Origin: Paralichthys olivaceus
Taxonomy: Eukaryota > Chordata > Actinopteri > Pleuronectiformes > Paralichthyidae
Direction: 5' to 3'
DNA length: 64,000 bases
NCBI RefSeq assembly: GCF_024713975.1
Contig: NC_091116.1
Coordinates: forward strand, 5,768,621-5,832,620
Positions 23,592 through 38,210 of this stretch are shown here, piece after piece. The notes below the pieces were generated by a model. The model searched no databases. It was not told the DNA's origin and saw nothing but the letters and a program-made list of their open reading frames with translations. Numbering within the stretch: position 1 is the first letter of the stretch; every line of letters begins with the position of its first letter. The position numbers and the translations under genes are program-made.

Positions 23592-24592
23592 CTCTACATC
23601 TCACATGGAACAAGCAGCAATAGATCAACTACATTCAAACAATAACTGTTCAAATCTACTCACAAATCCAGCAGTGACACAATCCAGGTGCTTCAACAAA
23701 CCTGTAACACATAACATGGTTTACAAACACACATTCATATAAAGTCTCTTTTGATTTAATGAACAAACACTGAACTGTACAACCACTTACCACTGTTGAT
23801 CCTCAGTAACACTGGTGGAACAGCTTAGAGGTTTCTTAGGTCCACATGAAGTACAACCTGGTAGACACAATAACATCTGAAACACATGAAGGAAATGGAG
23901 TTATGGCTCACATGGAGGGACACACACCTAGTTAGCAAGTGCAGCAAGTTTACCCAATAGATTTTTGAGAAGAGAAAAGAATAGAAACATACTCACCTGG
24001 GACTTTTCCTGGCTGAACAATCACCTTTCTATTGTGACAGAGGCATGACAAGACACAACCCTAACACAATTTCACCACTTTCAACAACAGTCATTGTGTT
24101 CAAAATAACAGCAGTGTGGAGTTCTATTACTCAAGTCAAACAGGTGGCCCTCATTTAAGGACCAAGGCAGCAAATGTTCTACATGCTAGTTCTAGTGCAT
24201 TTCTCTGAAAATCACTGGAACATGGGTCATTGTTCACAACAACAGCATACTTTGATTCAAAAGTATCAAGACAACCAGAAAAGTACAAACCGCTCAACTA
24301 CAATCATCTCAAATCCTTTAAAATAACAACCAAAACCACAAAGACATAGAAGCACGCAGCATCTTCAACATCCAACAACACTAACATAATGGAGTGGCCA
24401 CTCCGATCATCCTGGACTATAATACCTGTACACAGGTGACACAACTTGGTCAACTCCATGCAACACACATGTGAAGCAGTTCTCAAACACACTGCTTGTA
24501 CAACTAAATACAAGTTCAGTGATTCACAGACAAGACACATCTTCTAGCATTTTTCACTTCTTACAATAAATGTTTGACTTTGTAAAGAACAA
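23522..24592. repeat. Array unit 11, short type (1071 bp)
   Basis: Lacks mini-exons b and c and the Tc1 middle; equivalent to unit 2. Confidence 0.9.
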
Positions 24593-24667
24593 TGCAGATC
24601 CTATCTTTTTTTTTTTTTTTTTTCATTTAATTTTTTTATGAACACACTGCTATTATTCTGAACACAA
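24094..24667 (+). mobile_element. Tc1/mariner relic (unit 11), middle deleted
   Basis: Short form. Confidence 0.8.
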
Positions 24668-26304
24668 CTCTACATCTCACATGGAACAAGCAGCAATAGA
24701 TCAAATACATTCAAACAATAACTGTTCAAATCTACTCACAAATCCAGCAGTGACACAATCCAGGTGCTTCAACAAACCTGTAACACATGACATGGTTTAC
24801 AAACACACATTCATATAAAGTCTCTTTTGATTTAATGAACAAACACTGAACTGTACAACCACTTACCACTGTTGATCCTCAGTAACACTGGTGAAACAGC
24901 TTAGAGGTTTCTTAGGTCCACATGAAGTACAACCTGGTAGACACAATAACACCTGAAACACATGAAGGACATACAGTAACCAGGACTTATGGCTCACCTG
25001 GAGGAACACATACCTACTTGCTGCTAAACAACAATCTTTAAAAGCTGATAATCTATTTTAGATCAAACTCACCATTTTCCATGTGGTTCCCTCCCACCAC
25101 CAAGGACTTTCAGTACAATGTCTGGAAGTGGACAGAAGTGGTCGTCTTTATTTTTAACAACGTCAGTGTGTACAGATTATTCAGACTATTTGCTCTTAAT
25201 ACATTACTTACCTCAAACAACATCGCTCCACCTAACGAGTGAGCCGCTGTCCTCATCGGCCCTGTATGACAGACAAAACAATCAAGGGTCTCATTTAGCA
25301 TCACTGTGTGGCATTCATACAAAAACTAGACTTACACAAAACTAAATTACTATTTAGAAAACCATGCAGGTGCACCCAATAGATTTTTGAGAAGAGAAAA
25401 GAATAGAAACATACTCACCTGGGACTTTTCCTGGCTGGACATTCACCTTTCTATTGTGACAGAGGCATGACAAGACACAACCCTAACACAATTTCACCAC
25501 TTTCAACAACAGTCATTGTGTTCAAAATAACAGCAGTGTGGAGTTCTATTACTCAAGTCAAACAGGTGGCCCTCATTTAAGGACCAAGGCAGCAAATGTT
25601 CTACATGCTAGTTCTAGTGCATTTGTCTGAAAATCACTGGAACATGGGTCATTGTTCACAACAACAGCATACTTTGATTCAAAAGTATCAAGACAACCAG
25701 AAAAGTACAAACCGCTCAACTACAATCATCTCAAATCCTTTAAAATAGCAACCAAAACCACAAAGACGTGGAAGACAACAGAACACTACCATTCAGATGA
25801 ATCAAACAATAACCTAAATGACACCTCTGCAAAGTCCCATTGTTGAAAAATTAACATGTGCTGAAGAGGTTACAATTTTCCTTAAAGGAAAATACCACAA
25901 CATTTTGTGGAGTGATGACATCACCACTGTTCAAACCACAGAACACGGTGAAGCATGGTAGCACAAGCACAATACTTCAAGACATTGTGTTGACTTATGC
26001 CAAAGAGGAGACACCCTTCAAATGTGTCTTTCAACAAGACAACCACCCCAAACACACAAGTAAGCACGCAGCATCTTCAACATCCAACAACACTAACATA
26101 ATGGAGTGGCCACTCCGATCATCCTGGACTATAATACCTGTACACAGGTGACACAACTTGGTTGAGTCCATGCAACACACATGTGAAGCAGTTCTCAAAC
26201 ACACTGCTTGTACAACTAAATACAAGTTCAGTGATTCACAGACAAGACACATCTTCTAGAATTTTTCCCTTCATACAATAAATGTTTGACTTTGTAAACA
26301 ACAA
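24593..26304. repeat. Array unit 12, full type (1712 bp)
   Basis: First unit of higher-order repeat copy 2. Confidence 0.9.
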
Positions 26305-26373
26305 TGCAGAAACTATCTTTTATTTATTATTAATTTTTTATTTATTAACACACTGCTATTATTCTGAACACAA
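25516..26373 (+). mobile_element. Tc1/mariner relic (unit 12)
   Basis: Long form. Confidence 0.8.
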
Positions 26374-28010
26374 CTCTACATCTCACATGGAACAAGCAGC
26401 AATAGATCAACTACATTCAAACAATAACTGTTCAAATCTACTCACAAATCCAGCAGTGACACAATCCAGGTGCTTCAACAAACCTGTAACACATGACATG
26501 GTTTACAAACACACATTCATATAAAGTCTCTTTTGATTTAATGAACAAACACTGAACTGTACAACCACTTACCACTGTTGATCCTCAGTAACACTGGTGG
26601 AACAGCTTAGAGGTTTCTTAGGTCCACATGAAGTACAACCTGGTAGACACAATAACACCTGAAACACATGAAGGACATACAGTAACCAGGACTTATGGCT
26701 CACCTGGAGGAACACATACCTACTTGCTGCTAAACAACAATCTTTAAAAGCTGATAATCTATTTTAGATCAAACTCACCATTTTCCATGTGGTTCCCTCC
26801 CACCACCAAGGACTTTCAGTACAATGTCTGGAAGTGGACAGAAGTGGTCGTCTTTATTTTTAACAACGTCAGTGTGTACAGATTATTCAGACTATTTGCT
26901 CTTAATACATTACTTACCTCAAACAACATCGCTCCACCTAACGAGTGAGCCGCTGTCCTCATCGGCCCTGTATGACAGACAAAACAATCAAGGGTCTCAT
27001 TTAGCATCACTGTGTGGCATTCATACAAAAACTAGACTTACACAAAACTAAATTACTATTTAGAAAACCATGCAGGTGCACCCAATAGATTTTTGAGAAG
27101 AGAAAAGAATAGAAACATACTCACCTGGGACTTTTCCTGGCTGGACATTCACCTTTCTATTGTGACAGAGGCATGACAAGACACAACCCTAACACAATTT
27201 CACCACTTTCAACAACAGTCATTGTGTTCAAAATAACAGCAGTGTGGAGTTCTATTACTCAAGTCAAACAGGTGGCCCTCATTTAAGGACCAAGGCAGCA
27301 AATGTTCTACATGCTAGTTCTAGTGCATTTGTCTGAAAATCACTGGAACATGGGTCATTGTTCACAACAACCGCATACTTTGATTCAAAAGTATCAAGAC
27401 AACCAGAAAACTACTAACTGCTCAACTACAATCATCTCAAATCCTTTAAAATAACAACCAAAACCACAAAGACGTGGAAGACAACAGAACACTACCATTC
27501 AGATGAATCAAACAATAACCTAAATGACACCTCTGCAAAGTCCCATTGTTGAAAAATTAACATGTGCTGAAGAGGTTACAATTTTCCTTAAAGGAAAATA
27601 CCACAACATTTTGTGGAGTGATGACATCACCACTGTTCAAACCACAGAACACGGTGAAGCATGGTAGCACAAGCACAATACTTCAAGACATTGTGTTGAC
27701 TTATGCCAAAGAGGAGACACCCTTCAAATGTGTCTTTCAACAAGACAACCACCCCAAACACACAAGTAAGCACGCAGCATCTTCAACATCCAACAACACT
27801 AACATAATGGAGTGGCCACTCCGATCATCCTGGACTATAATACCTGTACACAGGTGACACAACTTGGTTGAGTCCATGCAACACACATGTGAAGCAGTTC
27901 TCAAACACACTGCTTGTACAACTAAATACAAGTTCAGTGATTCACAGACAAGACACATCTTCTAGCATTTTTCCCTTCATACAATAAATGTTTGACTTTG
28001 TAAACAACAA
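26305..28010. repeat. Array unit 13, full type (1706 bp)
   Basis: Second unit of higher-order repeat copy 2; same length as units 4 and 16. Confidence 0.9.
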
Positions 28011-28079
28011 TGCAGAAACTATCTTTTATTTATTATTAATTTTTTATTTATTAACACACTGCTATTATTTTGAACACAA
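27222..28079 (+). mobile_element. Tc1/mariner relic (unit 13)
   Basis: Long form. Confidence 0.8.
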
Positions 28080-29080
28080 CTCTACATCTCACATGGAACA
28101 AGCAGCAATAGATCAACTACATTCAAACAATAACTGTTCAAATCTACTCACAAATCCAGCAGTGACACAATCCAGGTGCTTCAACAAACCTGTAACACAT
28201 GACATGGTTTACAAACACACATTCATATAAAGTCTCTTTTGATTTAATGAACAAACACTGAACTGTACAACCACTTACCACTGTTGATCCTCAGTAACAC
28301 TGGTGGAACAGCTTAGAGGTTTCTTAGGTCCACATGAAGTACAACCTGGTAGACACAATAACATCTGAAACACATGAAGGAAATGGAGTTATGGCTCACA
28401 TGGAGGGACACACACCTAGTTAGCAAGTGCAGCAAGTTTACCCAATAGATTTTTGAGAAGAGAAAAGAATAGAAACATACTCACCTGGGACTTTTCCTGG
28501 CTGAACAATCACCTTTCTATTGTGACAGAGGCATGACAAGACACAACCCTAACACAATTTCACCACTTTCAACAACAGTCATTGTGTTCAAAATAACAGC
28601 AGTGTGGAGTTCTATTACTCAAGTCAAACAGGTGGCCCTCATTTAAGGACCAAGGCAGCAAATGTTCTACATGCTAGTTCTAGTGCATTTCTCTGAAAAT
28701 CACTGGAACATGGGTCATTGTTCACAACAACAGCATACTTTGATTCAAAAGTATCAAGACAACCAGAAAAGTACTAACCGCTCAACTACAATCATCTCAA
28801 ATCCTTTAAAATAGCAACCAAAACCACAAAGACATAGAAGCACGCAGCATCTTCAACATCCAACAACACTAACATAATGGAGTGGCCACTCCGATCATCC
28901 TGGACTATAATACCTGTACACAGGTGACGCAACTTGGTCAACTCCATGCAACACACATGTGAAGCAGTTCTCAAACACACTGCTTGTACAACTAAATACA
29001 AGTTCAGTGATTCACAGACAAGACACATCTTCTAGCATTTTTCACTTCTTACAATAAATGTTTGACTTTGTAAAGAACAA
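28011..29080. repeat. Array unit 14, short type (1070 bp)
   Basis: Third unit of higher-order repeat copy 2; same deletions as unit 5. Confidence 0.9.
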
Positions 29081-29155
29081 TGCAGACACTATCTTTTTTT
29101 TTTTTTTTTTTCATTTAATTTTTTTATGAACACACTGCTATTATTCTGAACACAA
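28582..29155 (+). mobile_element. Tc1/mariner relic (unit 14), middle deleted
   Basis: Short form. Confidence 0.8.
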
Positions 29156-30792
29156 CTCTACATCTCACATGGAACAAGCAGCAATAGATCAAATACATTC
29201 AAACAATAACTGTTCAAATCTACTCACAAATCCAGCAGTGACACAATCCAGGTGCTTCAACAAACCTGTAACACATGACATGGTTTACAAACACACATTC
29301 ATATAAAGTCTCTTTTGATTTAATGAACAAACACTGAACTGTACAACCACTTACCACTGTTGATCCTCAGTAACACTGGTGGAACAGCTTAGAGGTTTCT
29401 TAGGTCCACATGAAGTACAACCTGGTAGACACAATAACACCTGAAACACATGAAGGACATACAGTAACCAGGACTTATGGCTCACCTGGAGGAACACATA
29501 CCTACTTGCTGCTAAACAACAATCTTTAAAAGCTGATAATCTATTTTAGATCAAACTCACCATTTTCCATGTGGTTCCCTCCCACCACCAAGGACTTTCA
29601 GTACAATGTCTGGAAGTGGACAGAAGTGGTCGTCTTTATTTTTAACAACGTCAGTGTGTACAGATTATTCAGACTATTTGCTCTTAATACATTACTTACC
29701 TCAAACAACATCGCTCCACCTAACGAGTGAGCCGCTGTCCTCATCGGCCCTGTATGACAGACAAAACAATCAAGGGTCTCATTTAGCATCACTGTGTGGC
29801 ATTCATACAAAAACTAGACTTACACAAAACTAAATTACTATTTAGAAAACCATGCAGGTGCACCCAATAGATTTTTGAGAAGAGAAAAGAATAGAAACAT
29901 ACTCACCTGGGACTTTTCCTGGCTGGACATTCACCTTTCTATTGTGACAGAGGCATGACAAGACACAACCCTAACACAATTTCACCACTTTCAACAACAG
30001 TCATTGTGTTCAAAATAACAGCAGTGTGGAGTTCTATTACTCAAGTCAAACAGGTGGCCCTCATTTAAGGACCAAGGCAGCAAATGTTCTACATGCTAGT
30101 TCTAGTGCATTTGTCTGAAAATCACTGGAACATGGGTCATTGTTCACAACAACAGCATACTTTGATTCAAAAGTATCAAGACAACCAGAAAAGTACAAAC
30201 CGCTCAACTACAATCATCTCAAATCCTTTAAAATAGCAACCAAAACCACAAAGACGTGGAAGACAACAGAACACTACCATTCAGATGAATCAAACAATAA
30301 CCTAAATGACACCTCTGCAAAGTCCCATTGTTGAAAAATTAACATGTGCTGAAGAGGTTACAATTTTCCTTAAAGGAAAATACCACAACATTTTGTGGAG
30401 TGATGACATCACCACTGTTCAAACCACAGAACACGGTGAAGCATGGTAGCACAAGCACAATACTTCAAGACATTGTGTTGACTTATGCCAAAGAGGAGAC
30501 ACCCTTCAAATGTGTCTTTCAACAAGACAACCACCCCAAACACACAAGTAAGCACGCAGCATCTTCAACATCCAACAACACTAACATAATGGAGTGGCCA
30601 CTCCGATCATCCTGGACTATAATACCTGTACACAGGTGACACAACTTGGTTGAGTCCATGCAACACACATGTGAAGCAGTTCTCAAACACACTGCTTGTA
30701 CAACTAAATACAAGTTCAGTGATTCACAGACAAGACACATCTTCTAGAATTTTTCCCTTCATACAATAAATGTTTGACTTTGTAAACAACAA
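29081..30792. repeat. Array unit 15, full type (1712 bp)
   Basis: First unit of higher-order repeat copy 3. Confidence 0.9.
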
Positions 30793-30861
30793 TGCAGAAA
30801 CTATCTTTTATTTATTATTAATTTTTTATTTATTAACACACTGCTATTATTCTGAACACAA
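30004..30861 (+). mobile_element. Tc1/mariner relic (unit 15)
   Basis: Long form. Confidence 0.8.
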
Positions 30862-32498
30862 CTCTACATCTCACATGGAACAAGCAGCAATAGATCAACT
30901 ACATTCAAACAATAACTGTTCAAATCTACTCACAAATCCAGCAGTGACACAATCCAGGTGCTTCAACAAACCTGTAACACATGACATGGTTTACAAACAC
31001 ACATTCATATAAAGTCTCTTTTGATTTAATGAACAAACACTGAACTGTACAACCACTTACCACTGTTGATCCTCAGTAACACTGGTGGAACAGCTTAGAG
31101 GTTTCTTAGGTCCACATGAAGTACAACCTGGTAGACACAATAACACCTGAAACACATGAAGGACATACAGTAACCAGGACTTATGGCTCACCTGGAGGAA
31201 CACATACCTACTTGCTGCTAAACAACAATCTTTAAAAGCTGATAATCTATTTTAGATCAAACTCACCATTTTCCATGTGGTTCCCTCCCACCACCAAGGA
31301 CTTTCAGTACAATGTCTGGAAGTGGACAGAAGTGGTCGTCTTTATTTTTAACAACGTCAGTGTGTACAGATTATTCAGACTATTTGCTCTTAATACATTA
31401 CTTACCTCAAACAACATCGCTCCACCTAACGAGTGAGCCGCTGTCCTCATCGGCCCTGTATGACAGACAAAACAATCAAGGGTCTCATTTAGCATCACTG
31501 TGTGGCATTCATACAAAAACTAGACTTACACAAAACTAAATTACTATTTAGAAAACCATGCAGGTGCACCCAATAGATTTTTGAGAAGAGAAAAGAATAG
31601 AAACATACTCACCTGGGACTTTTCCTGGCTGGACATTCACCTTTCTATTGTGACAGAGGCATGACAAGACACAACCCTAACACAATTTCACCACTTTCAA
31701 CAACAGTCATTGTGTTCAAAATAACAGCAGTGTGGAGTTCTATTACTCAAGTCAAACAGGTGGCCCTCATTTAAGGACCAAGGCAGCAAATGTTCTACAT
31801 GCTAGTTCTAGTGCATTTGTCTGAAAATCACTGGAACATGGGTCATTGTTCACAACAACCGCATACTTTGATTCAAAAGTATCAAGACAACCAGAAAACT
31901 ACTAACTGCTCAACTACAATCATCTCAAATCCTTTAAAATAACAACCAAAACCACAAAGACGTGGAAGACAACAGAACACTACCATTCAGATGAATCAAA
32001 CAATAACCTAAATGACACCTCTGCAAAGTCCCATTGTTGAAAAATTAACATGTGCTGAAGAGGTTACAATTTTCCTTAAAGGAAAATACCACAACATTTT
32101 GTGGAGTGATGACATCACCACTGTTCAAACCACAGAACACGGTGAAGCATGGTAGCACAAGCACAATACTTCAAGACATTGTGTTGACTTATGCCAAAGA
32201 GGAGACACCCTTCAAATGTGTCTTTCAACAAGACAACCACCCCAAACACACAAGTAAGCACGCAGCATCTTCAACATCCAACAACACTAACATAATGGAG
32301 TGGCCACTCCGATCATCCTGGACTATAATACCTGTACACAGGTGACACAACTTGGTTGAGTCCATGCAACACACATGTGAAGCAGTTCTCAAACACACTG
32401 CTTGTACAACTAAATACAAGTTCAGTGATTCACAGACAAGACACATCTTCTAGCATTTTTCCCTTCATACAATAAATGTTTGACTTTGTAAACAACAA
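30793..32498. repeat. Array unit 16, full type (1706 bp)
   Basis: Second unit of higher-order repeat copy 3. Confidence 0.9.
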
Positions 32499-32567
32499 TG
32501 CAGAAACTATCTTTTATTTATTATTAATTTTTTATTTATTAACACACTGCTATTATTTTGAACACAA
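31710..32567 (+). mobile_element. Tc1/mariner relic (unit 16)
   Basis: Long form. Confidence 0.8.
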
Positions 32568-33568
32568 CTCTACATCTCACATGGAACAAGCAGCAATAGA
32601 TCAACTACATTCAAACAATAACTGTTCAAATCTACTCACAAATCCAGCAGTGACACAATCCAGGTGCTTCAACAAACCTGTAACACATGACATGGTTTAC
32701 AAACACACATTCATATAAAGTCTCTTTTGATTTAATGAACAAACACTGAACTGTACAACCACTTACCACTGTTGATCCTCAGTAACACTGGTGGAACAGC
32801 TTAGAGGTTTCTTAGGTCCACATGAAGTACAACCTGGTAGACACAATAACATCTGAAACACATGAAGGAAATGGAGTTATGGCTCACATGGAGGGACACA
32901 CACCTAGTTAGCAAGTGCAGCAAGTTTACCCAATAGATTTTTGAGAAGAGAAAAGAATAGAAACATACTCACCTGGGACTTTTCCTGGCTGAACAATCAC
33001 CTTTCTATTGTGACAGAGGCATGACAAGACACAACCCTAACACAATTTCACCACTTTCAACAACAGTCATTGTGTTCAAAATAACAGCAGTGTGGAGTTC
33101 TATTACTCAAGTCAAACAGGTGGCCCTCATTTAAGGACCAAGGCAGCAAATGTTCTACATGCTAGTTCTAGTGCATTTCTCTGAAAATCACTGGAACATG
33201 GGTCATTGTTCACAACAACAGCATACTTTGATTCAAAAGTATCAAGACAACCAGAAAAGTACTAACCGCTCAACTACAATCATCTCAAATCCTTTAAAAT
33301 AGCAACCAAAACCACAAAGACATAGAAGCACGCAGCATCTTCAACATCCAACAACACTAACATAATGGAGTGGCCACTCCGATCATCCTGGACTATAATA
33401 CCTGTACACAGGTGACGCAACTTGGTCAACTCCATGCAACACACATGTGAAGCAGTTCTCAAACACACTGCTTGTACAACTAAATACAAGTTCAGTGATT
33501 CACAGACAAGACACATCTTCTAGCATTTTTCACTTCTTACAATAAATGTTTGACTTTGTAAAGAACAA
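32499..33568. repeat. Array unit 17, short type (1070 bp)
   Basis: Third unit of higher-order repeat copy 3. Confidence 0.9.
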
Positions 33569-33643
33569 TGCAGACACTATCTTTTTTTTTTTTTTTTTTC
33601 ATTTAATTTTTTTATGAACACACTGCTATTATTCTGAACACAA
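33070..33643 (+). mobile_element. Tc1/mariner relic (unit 17), middle deleted
   Basis: Short form. Confidence 0.8.
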
Positions 33644-34990
33644 CTCTACATCTCACATGGAACAAGCAGCAATAGATCAAATACATTCAAACAATAACTG
33701 TTCAAATCTACTCACAAATCCAGCAGTGACACAATCCAGGTGCTTCAACAAACCTGTAACACATGACATGGTTTACAAACACACATTCATATAAAGTCTC
33801 TTTTGATATAATGAACAAACACTGAACTGTACAACCACTTACCACTGTTGATCCTCAGTAACACTGGTGGAACAGCTTAGAGGTTTCTTAGGTCCACATG
33901 AAGTACAACCTGGTAGACACAATAACATCTGAAACACATGAAGGACATACAGTAACCAGGACTTATGGCTCACCTGGAGGAACACATACCTACTTGCTGC
34001 TAAACAACAATCTTTAAAAGCTGATAATCTATTTTAGATCAAACTCACCATTTTCCATGTGGTTCCCTCCCACCACCAAGGACTTTCAGTACAATGTCTG
34101 GAAGTGGACAGAAGTGGTCGTCTTTATTTTTAACAACGTCAGTGTGTACAGATTATTCAGACTATTTGCTCTTAATACATTACTTACCTCAAACAACATC
34201 GCTCCACCTAACGAGTGAGCCGCTGTCCTCATCGGCCCTGTATGACAGACAAAACAATCAAGGGTCTCATTTAGCATCACTGTGTGGCATTCATACAAAA
34301 ACTAGACTTACACAAAACTAAATTACTATTTAGAAAACCATGCAGGTTCACCCAATAGATTTTTGAGAAGAGAAAAGAATAGAAACATACTCACCTGGGA
34401 CTTTTCCTGGCTGAACAATCACCTTTCTATTGTGACAGAGGCATGACAAGACAGAACCCTAACACAATTTCACCACTTTCAACAACAGTCATTGTGTTCA
34501 AAATAACAGCAGTGTGGAGTTCTATTACTCAAGTCAAACAGGTGGCCCTCATTTAAGGACCAAGGCAGCAAATGTTCTACATGCTAGTTCTAGTGCATTT
34601 GTCTGAAAATCACTGGAACATGGGTCATTGTTCACAACAACAGCATACTTTGATTCAAAAGTATCAAGACAACCAGAAAACTACTAACCGCTCAACTACA
34701 ATCATCTCAAATCCTTTAAAATAGCAACCAAAACCACAAAGACATAGAAGCACGCAGCATCTTCAACATCCAACAACACTAACATAATGGAGTGGCCACT
34801 CCGATCATCCTGGACTATAATACCTGTACACAGGTGACACAACTTGGTCAACTCCATGCAACACACATGTGAAGCAGTTCTCAAACACACTGCTCGTACA
34901 ACTAAATACAAGTTCAGTGATTCACAGACAAGACACATCTTCTAGCATTTTTCACTTCTTACAATAAATGTTTGACTTTGTAAAGAACAA
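33569..34990. repeat. Array unit 18, type lacking the Tc1 middle (1422 bp)
   Basis: Near-identical partner of unit 6, offset 26297. Confidence 0.9.
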
Positions 34991-35064
34991 TGCAGACACT
35001 ATCTTTATTTTTTTTTTTTTCATTTAATTTTTTTATGAACACACTGCTATTATTCTGAACACAA
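34492..35064 (+). mobile_element. Tc1/mariner relic (unit 18), middle deleted
   Basis: Short form. Confidence 0.8.
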
Positions 35065-36593
35065 CTCTACATCTCACATGGAACAAGCAGCAATAGATCA
35101 AATACATTCAAACAATAACTGTTCAAATCTACTCACAAATCCAGCAGTGACACAATCCAGGTGCTTCAACAAACCTGTAACACATGACATGGTTTACAAA
35201 CACACATTCATATAAAGTCTCTTTTGATTTAATGAACAAACACTGAACTGTACAACCACTTACCACTGTTGATCCTCAGTAACACTGGTGAAACAGCTTA
35301 GAGGTTTCTTAGGTCCACATGAAGTACAACCTGGTAGACACAATAACATCTGAAACACATGAAGGACATACAGTAACCAGGACTTATGGCTCACCTGGAG
35401 GAACACATACCTACTTGCTGCTAAACAACAATCTTTAAAAGCTGATAATCTATTTTAGATCAAACTCACCATTTTCCATGTGGTTCCCTCCCACCACCAA
35501 GGACTTTCAGTACAATGTCTGGAAGTGGACAGAAGTGGTCGTCTTTATTTTTAACAACGTCAGTGTGTACAGATTATTCAGACTATTTGCTCTTAATACA
35601 TTACTTACCTCAAACAACATCGCTCCACCTAACGAGTGAGCCGCTGTCCTCATCGGCCCTGTATGACAGACAAAACAATCAAGGGTCTCATTTAGCATCA
35701 CTGTGTGGCATTCATACAAAAACTAGACTTACACAAAACTAAATTACTATTTAGAAAACCATGCAGGTGCACCCAATAGATTTTTGAGAAGAGAAAAGAA
35801 TAGAAACATACTCACCTGGGACTTTTCGTGGCTGAACAATCACCTTTCTATTGTGACAGAGGCATGACAAGACACAACCCTAACACAATTTCACCACTTT
35901 CAACAACAGTCATTGTGTTCAAAATAACAGCAGTGTGGAGTTCTATTACTCAAGTCAAACAGCTGGCCCTCATTTAAGGACCAAGGCAGCAAATGTTCTA
36001 CATGCTAGTTCTAGTGCATTTGTCTGAAAATCACTGGAACATGGGTCATTGTTCACAACAGCATACTTTGATTCAAAAGTATCAAGACAACTAGAAAAGT
36101 ACAAACCGCTCAACTACAATCATCTCAAATCCTTTAAAATAGCAACCAAAACCACAAAGACGTGGGAGACAACAGAACACTACCATTCAGATGAATCAGA
36201 CAATAACCTAAATGACACCTAAGCAAAGTCCCATTGTTGAAGCATGGTAGCACAAGCACAATACTTCAAGACATCATGTTGACTTATGCCAAAGAGGAGA
36301 CACCCTTCAAATGTGTCTTTCAACTAGACAACCACCCCAAACACACAAGTAAGCATGCAGCATCTTCAACATCCAACAACACTAACATAATGGAGTGGCC
36401 ACTCCGATCATCCTGGACTACAATACCTGTACACAGGTGACACAACTTGGTCGACTCCATGCAACACACATGTGAAGCAGTTCTCAAACACACTGCTTGT
36501 ACAACTAAATACAAGTTCAGTGATTCACAGACAAGACACATCTTCTAGCATTTTTCACTTCATACAATAAATGTTTGACTTTGTAAAGAACAA
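34991..36593. repeat. Array unit 19, partial Tc1 deletion (1603 bp)
   Basis: Near-identical partner of unit 7. Confidence 0.9.
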
Positions 36594-36658
36594 TGCAGAC
36601 ACTGCTATCTTTTATTTATTTATTTTTTATTAACACACTGCTATTATTTTGAACACAA
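35913..36658 (+). mobile_element. Tc1/mariner relic (unit 19), partial deletion
   Basis: Intermediate form like unit 7. Confidence 0.8.
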
Positions 36659-38198
36659 CTCTACATCTCACATGGAACAAGCAGCAATAGATCAACTACA
36701 TTCAAACCAATAACTGTTCAAATCTACTCACAAATCCAGCAGTGACACAATCCAGGTGCTTCAACAAACCTGTAACACATGACATGGTTTACAAACACAC
36801 ATTCATATAAAGTCTCTTTTGATTTAATGAACAAACACTGAACTGTACAACCACTTACCACTGTTGATCCTCAGTAACACTGGTGGAACAGCTTAGAGGT
36901 TTCTTAGGTCCACATGAAGTACAACCTGGTAGACACAATAACACCTGAAACACATGAAGGACATACAGTAACCAGGACTTATGGCTCACCTGGAGGAACA
37001 CATACCTACTTGCTGCTAAACAACAATCTTTAAAAGCTGATAATCTATTTTAGATCACACTCACCACTTTCCATGTGGTTCCCTCCCACCACCAAGGACT
37101 TTCAGTACAATGTCTAAAAGGGGACAGAAGTGGTCGTCTTTATTTTTTTACAACTATAAACAACGTCAGTGTGTACAGATTATTCAGACTATTTGCTCTT
37201 AATACATTACTTACCTCAAACAACATCGCTCCACATAACGAGTGAGCCGCTGTCCTCATCGGCCCTGTATGACAAACAGAGAAAACATCAGGGGTCTCAT
37301 TTAGCAAACACTGTGTGGCATTCATACAAAAACTGGACTTACACAAAACTAAATTACAAATTAGAAAACCATGCAGGTTCACCCAATAGATTTTTGAGAA
37401 GAATAGAAACACTCACCTGGGACTTTTCCTGGCTGAACAATCACCTCTCTATTGTGACAGAGGCATGACAAGACACAACCCTAACACAATTTCACCACTT
37501 TCAACAACAGTCATTGTGTTCAAAATAACAGCAGTGTGGAGTTCTATTACTCAAGTCAAACAGGTGGCCGTCATTTAAGGACCAAGGCAGCAAATGTTCT
37601 ACATGCTAGTTCTAGTGCATTTGTCTGAAAATCACTGGAACATGGGTCATTGTTCACAACAGCATACTTTGATTCAAAAGTATCAAGACAACCAGAAAAG
37701 TACAAACCGCTCAACTACAATCATCTCAAATCCTTTAAAATAACAACCAAAACCACAAAGACAAGGGAGACAACAGAACACTACCATTTAGATGAATCAG
37801 ACAATAACCTAAATGACACCTAAGCAAAGTCCCATTGTTGAAGCATGGTAGCACAAGCACAATACTTCAAGACATCGTGGTGACTTATGCCAAAGAGGAG
37901 ACACCCTTCAAATGTGTCTTTCAACTAGACAACCACCCCAAACACACAAGTAAGCACGCAGCATCTTCAACATCCAACAACAACACTAACATAATGGAGT
38001 GGCCACTCCGATCATCCTGGACTACAATACCTGTACACAGGTGACACAACTTGGTCGACTCCATGCAACACACATGTGAAGCAGTTCTCAAACACACTGC
38101 TTGTACAACTAAATACAAGTTCAGTGATTCACAGACAAGACACATCTTCAAGCATTTTTCCCTTCATACAATAAATGTTTGACTTTGTAAAGAACAAT
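36594..38198. repeat. Array unit 20, partial Tc1 deletion (1605 bp), edge unit
   Basis: Partner of unit 8 with a private 3-bp insertion (one extra 'aac' near 37980). This shows the copies are not an exact sequence duplicate. Confidence 0.9.
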
Positions 38199-38210
38199 GC
38201 AGACACTGCT
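37514..38210 (+). mobile_element. Tc1/mariner relic (unit 20), 3' end lost
   Basis: Same truncated junction with the flank as unit 8. Confidence 0.75.

Larger units (their letters stand above)
24593..29080. repeat. 4488-bp higher-order repeat, copy 2 (units 12-14)
   Basis: Same unit order and total length as 2784-7271. It starts with the same private variant 'tgcagatcct' as unit 3, so units 2-5 align best with units 11-14. Confidence 0.9.
29081..33568. repeat. 4488-bp higher-order repeat, copy 3 (units 15-17)
   Basis: Directly adjacent to copy 2 with identical length. This extra triplet accounts for block 2 being one triplet longer than block 1: the alignment offset between blocks changes from 21809 to 26297, a difference of 4488. 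Confidence 0.9.
20383..38198. repeat. Tandem array block 2 (units 9-20)
   Basis: Twelve units of 1423, 1716, 1071, 1712, 1706, 1070, 1712, 1706, 1070, 1422, 1603 and 1605 bp. The order matches block 1 except that the 1712+1706+1070 triplet (4488 bp) is present twice, at 24593-29080 and 29081-33568. The left edge abuts the 5' end of a truncated LINE. The right edge enters flank 2 exactly as block 1 enters flank 1. Confidence 0.95.
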
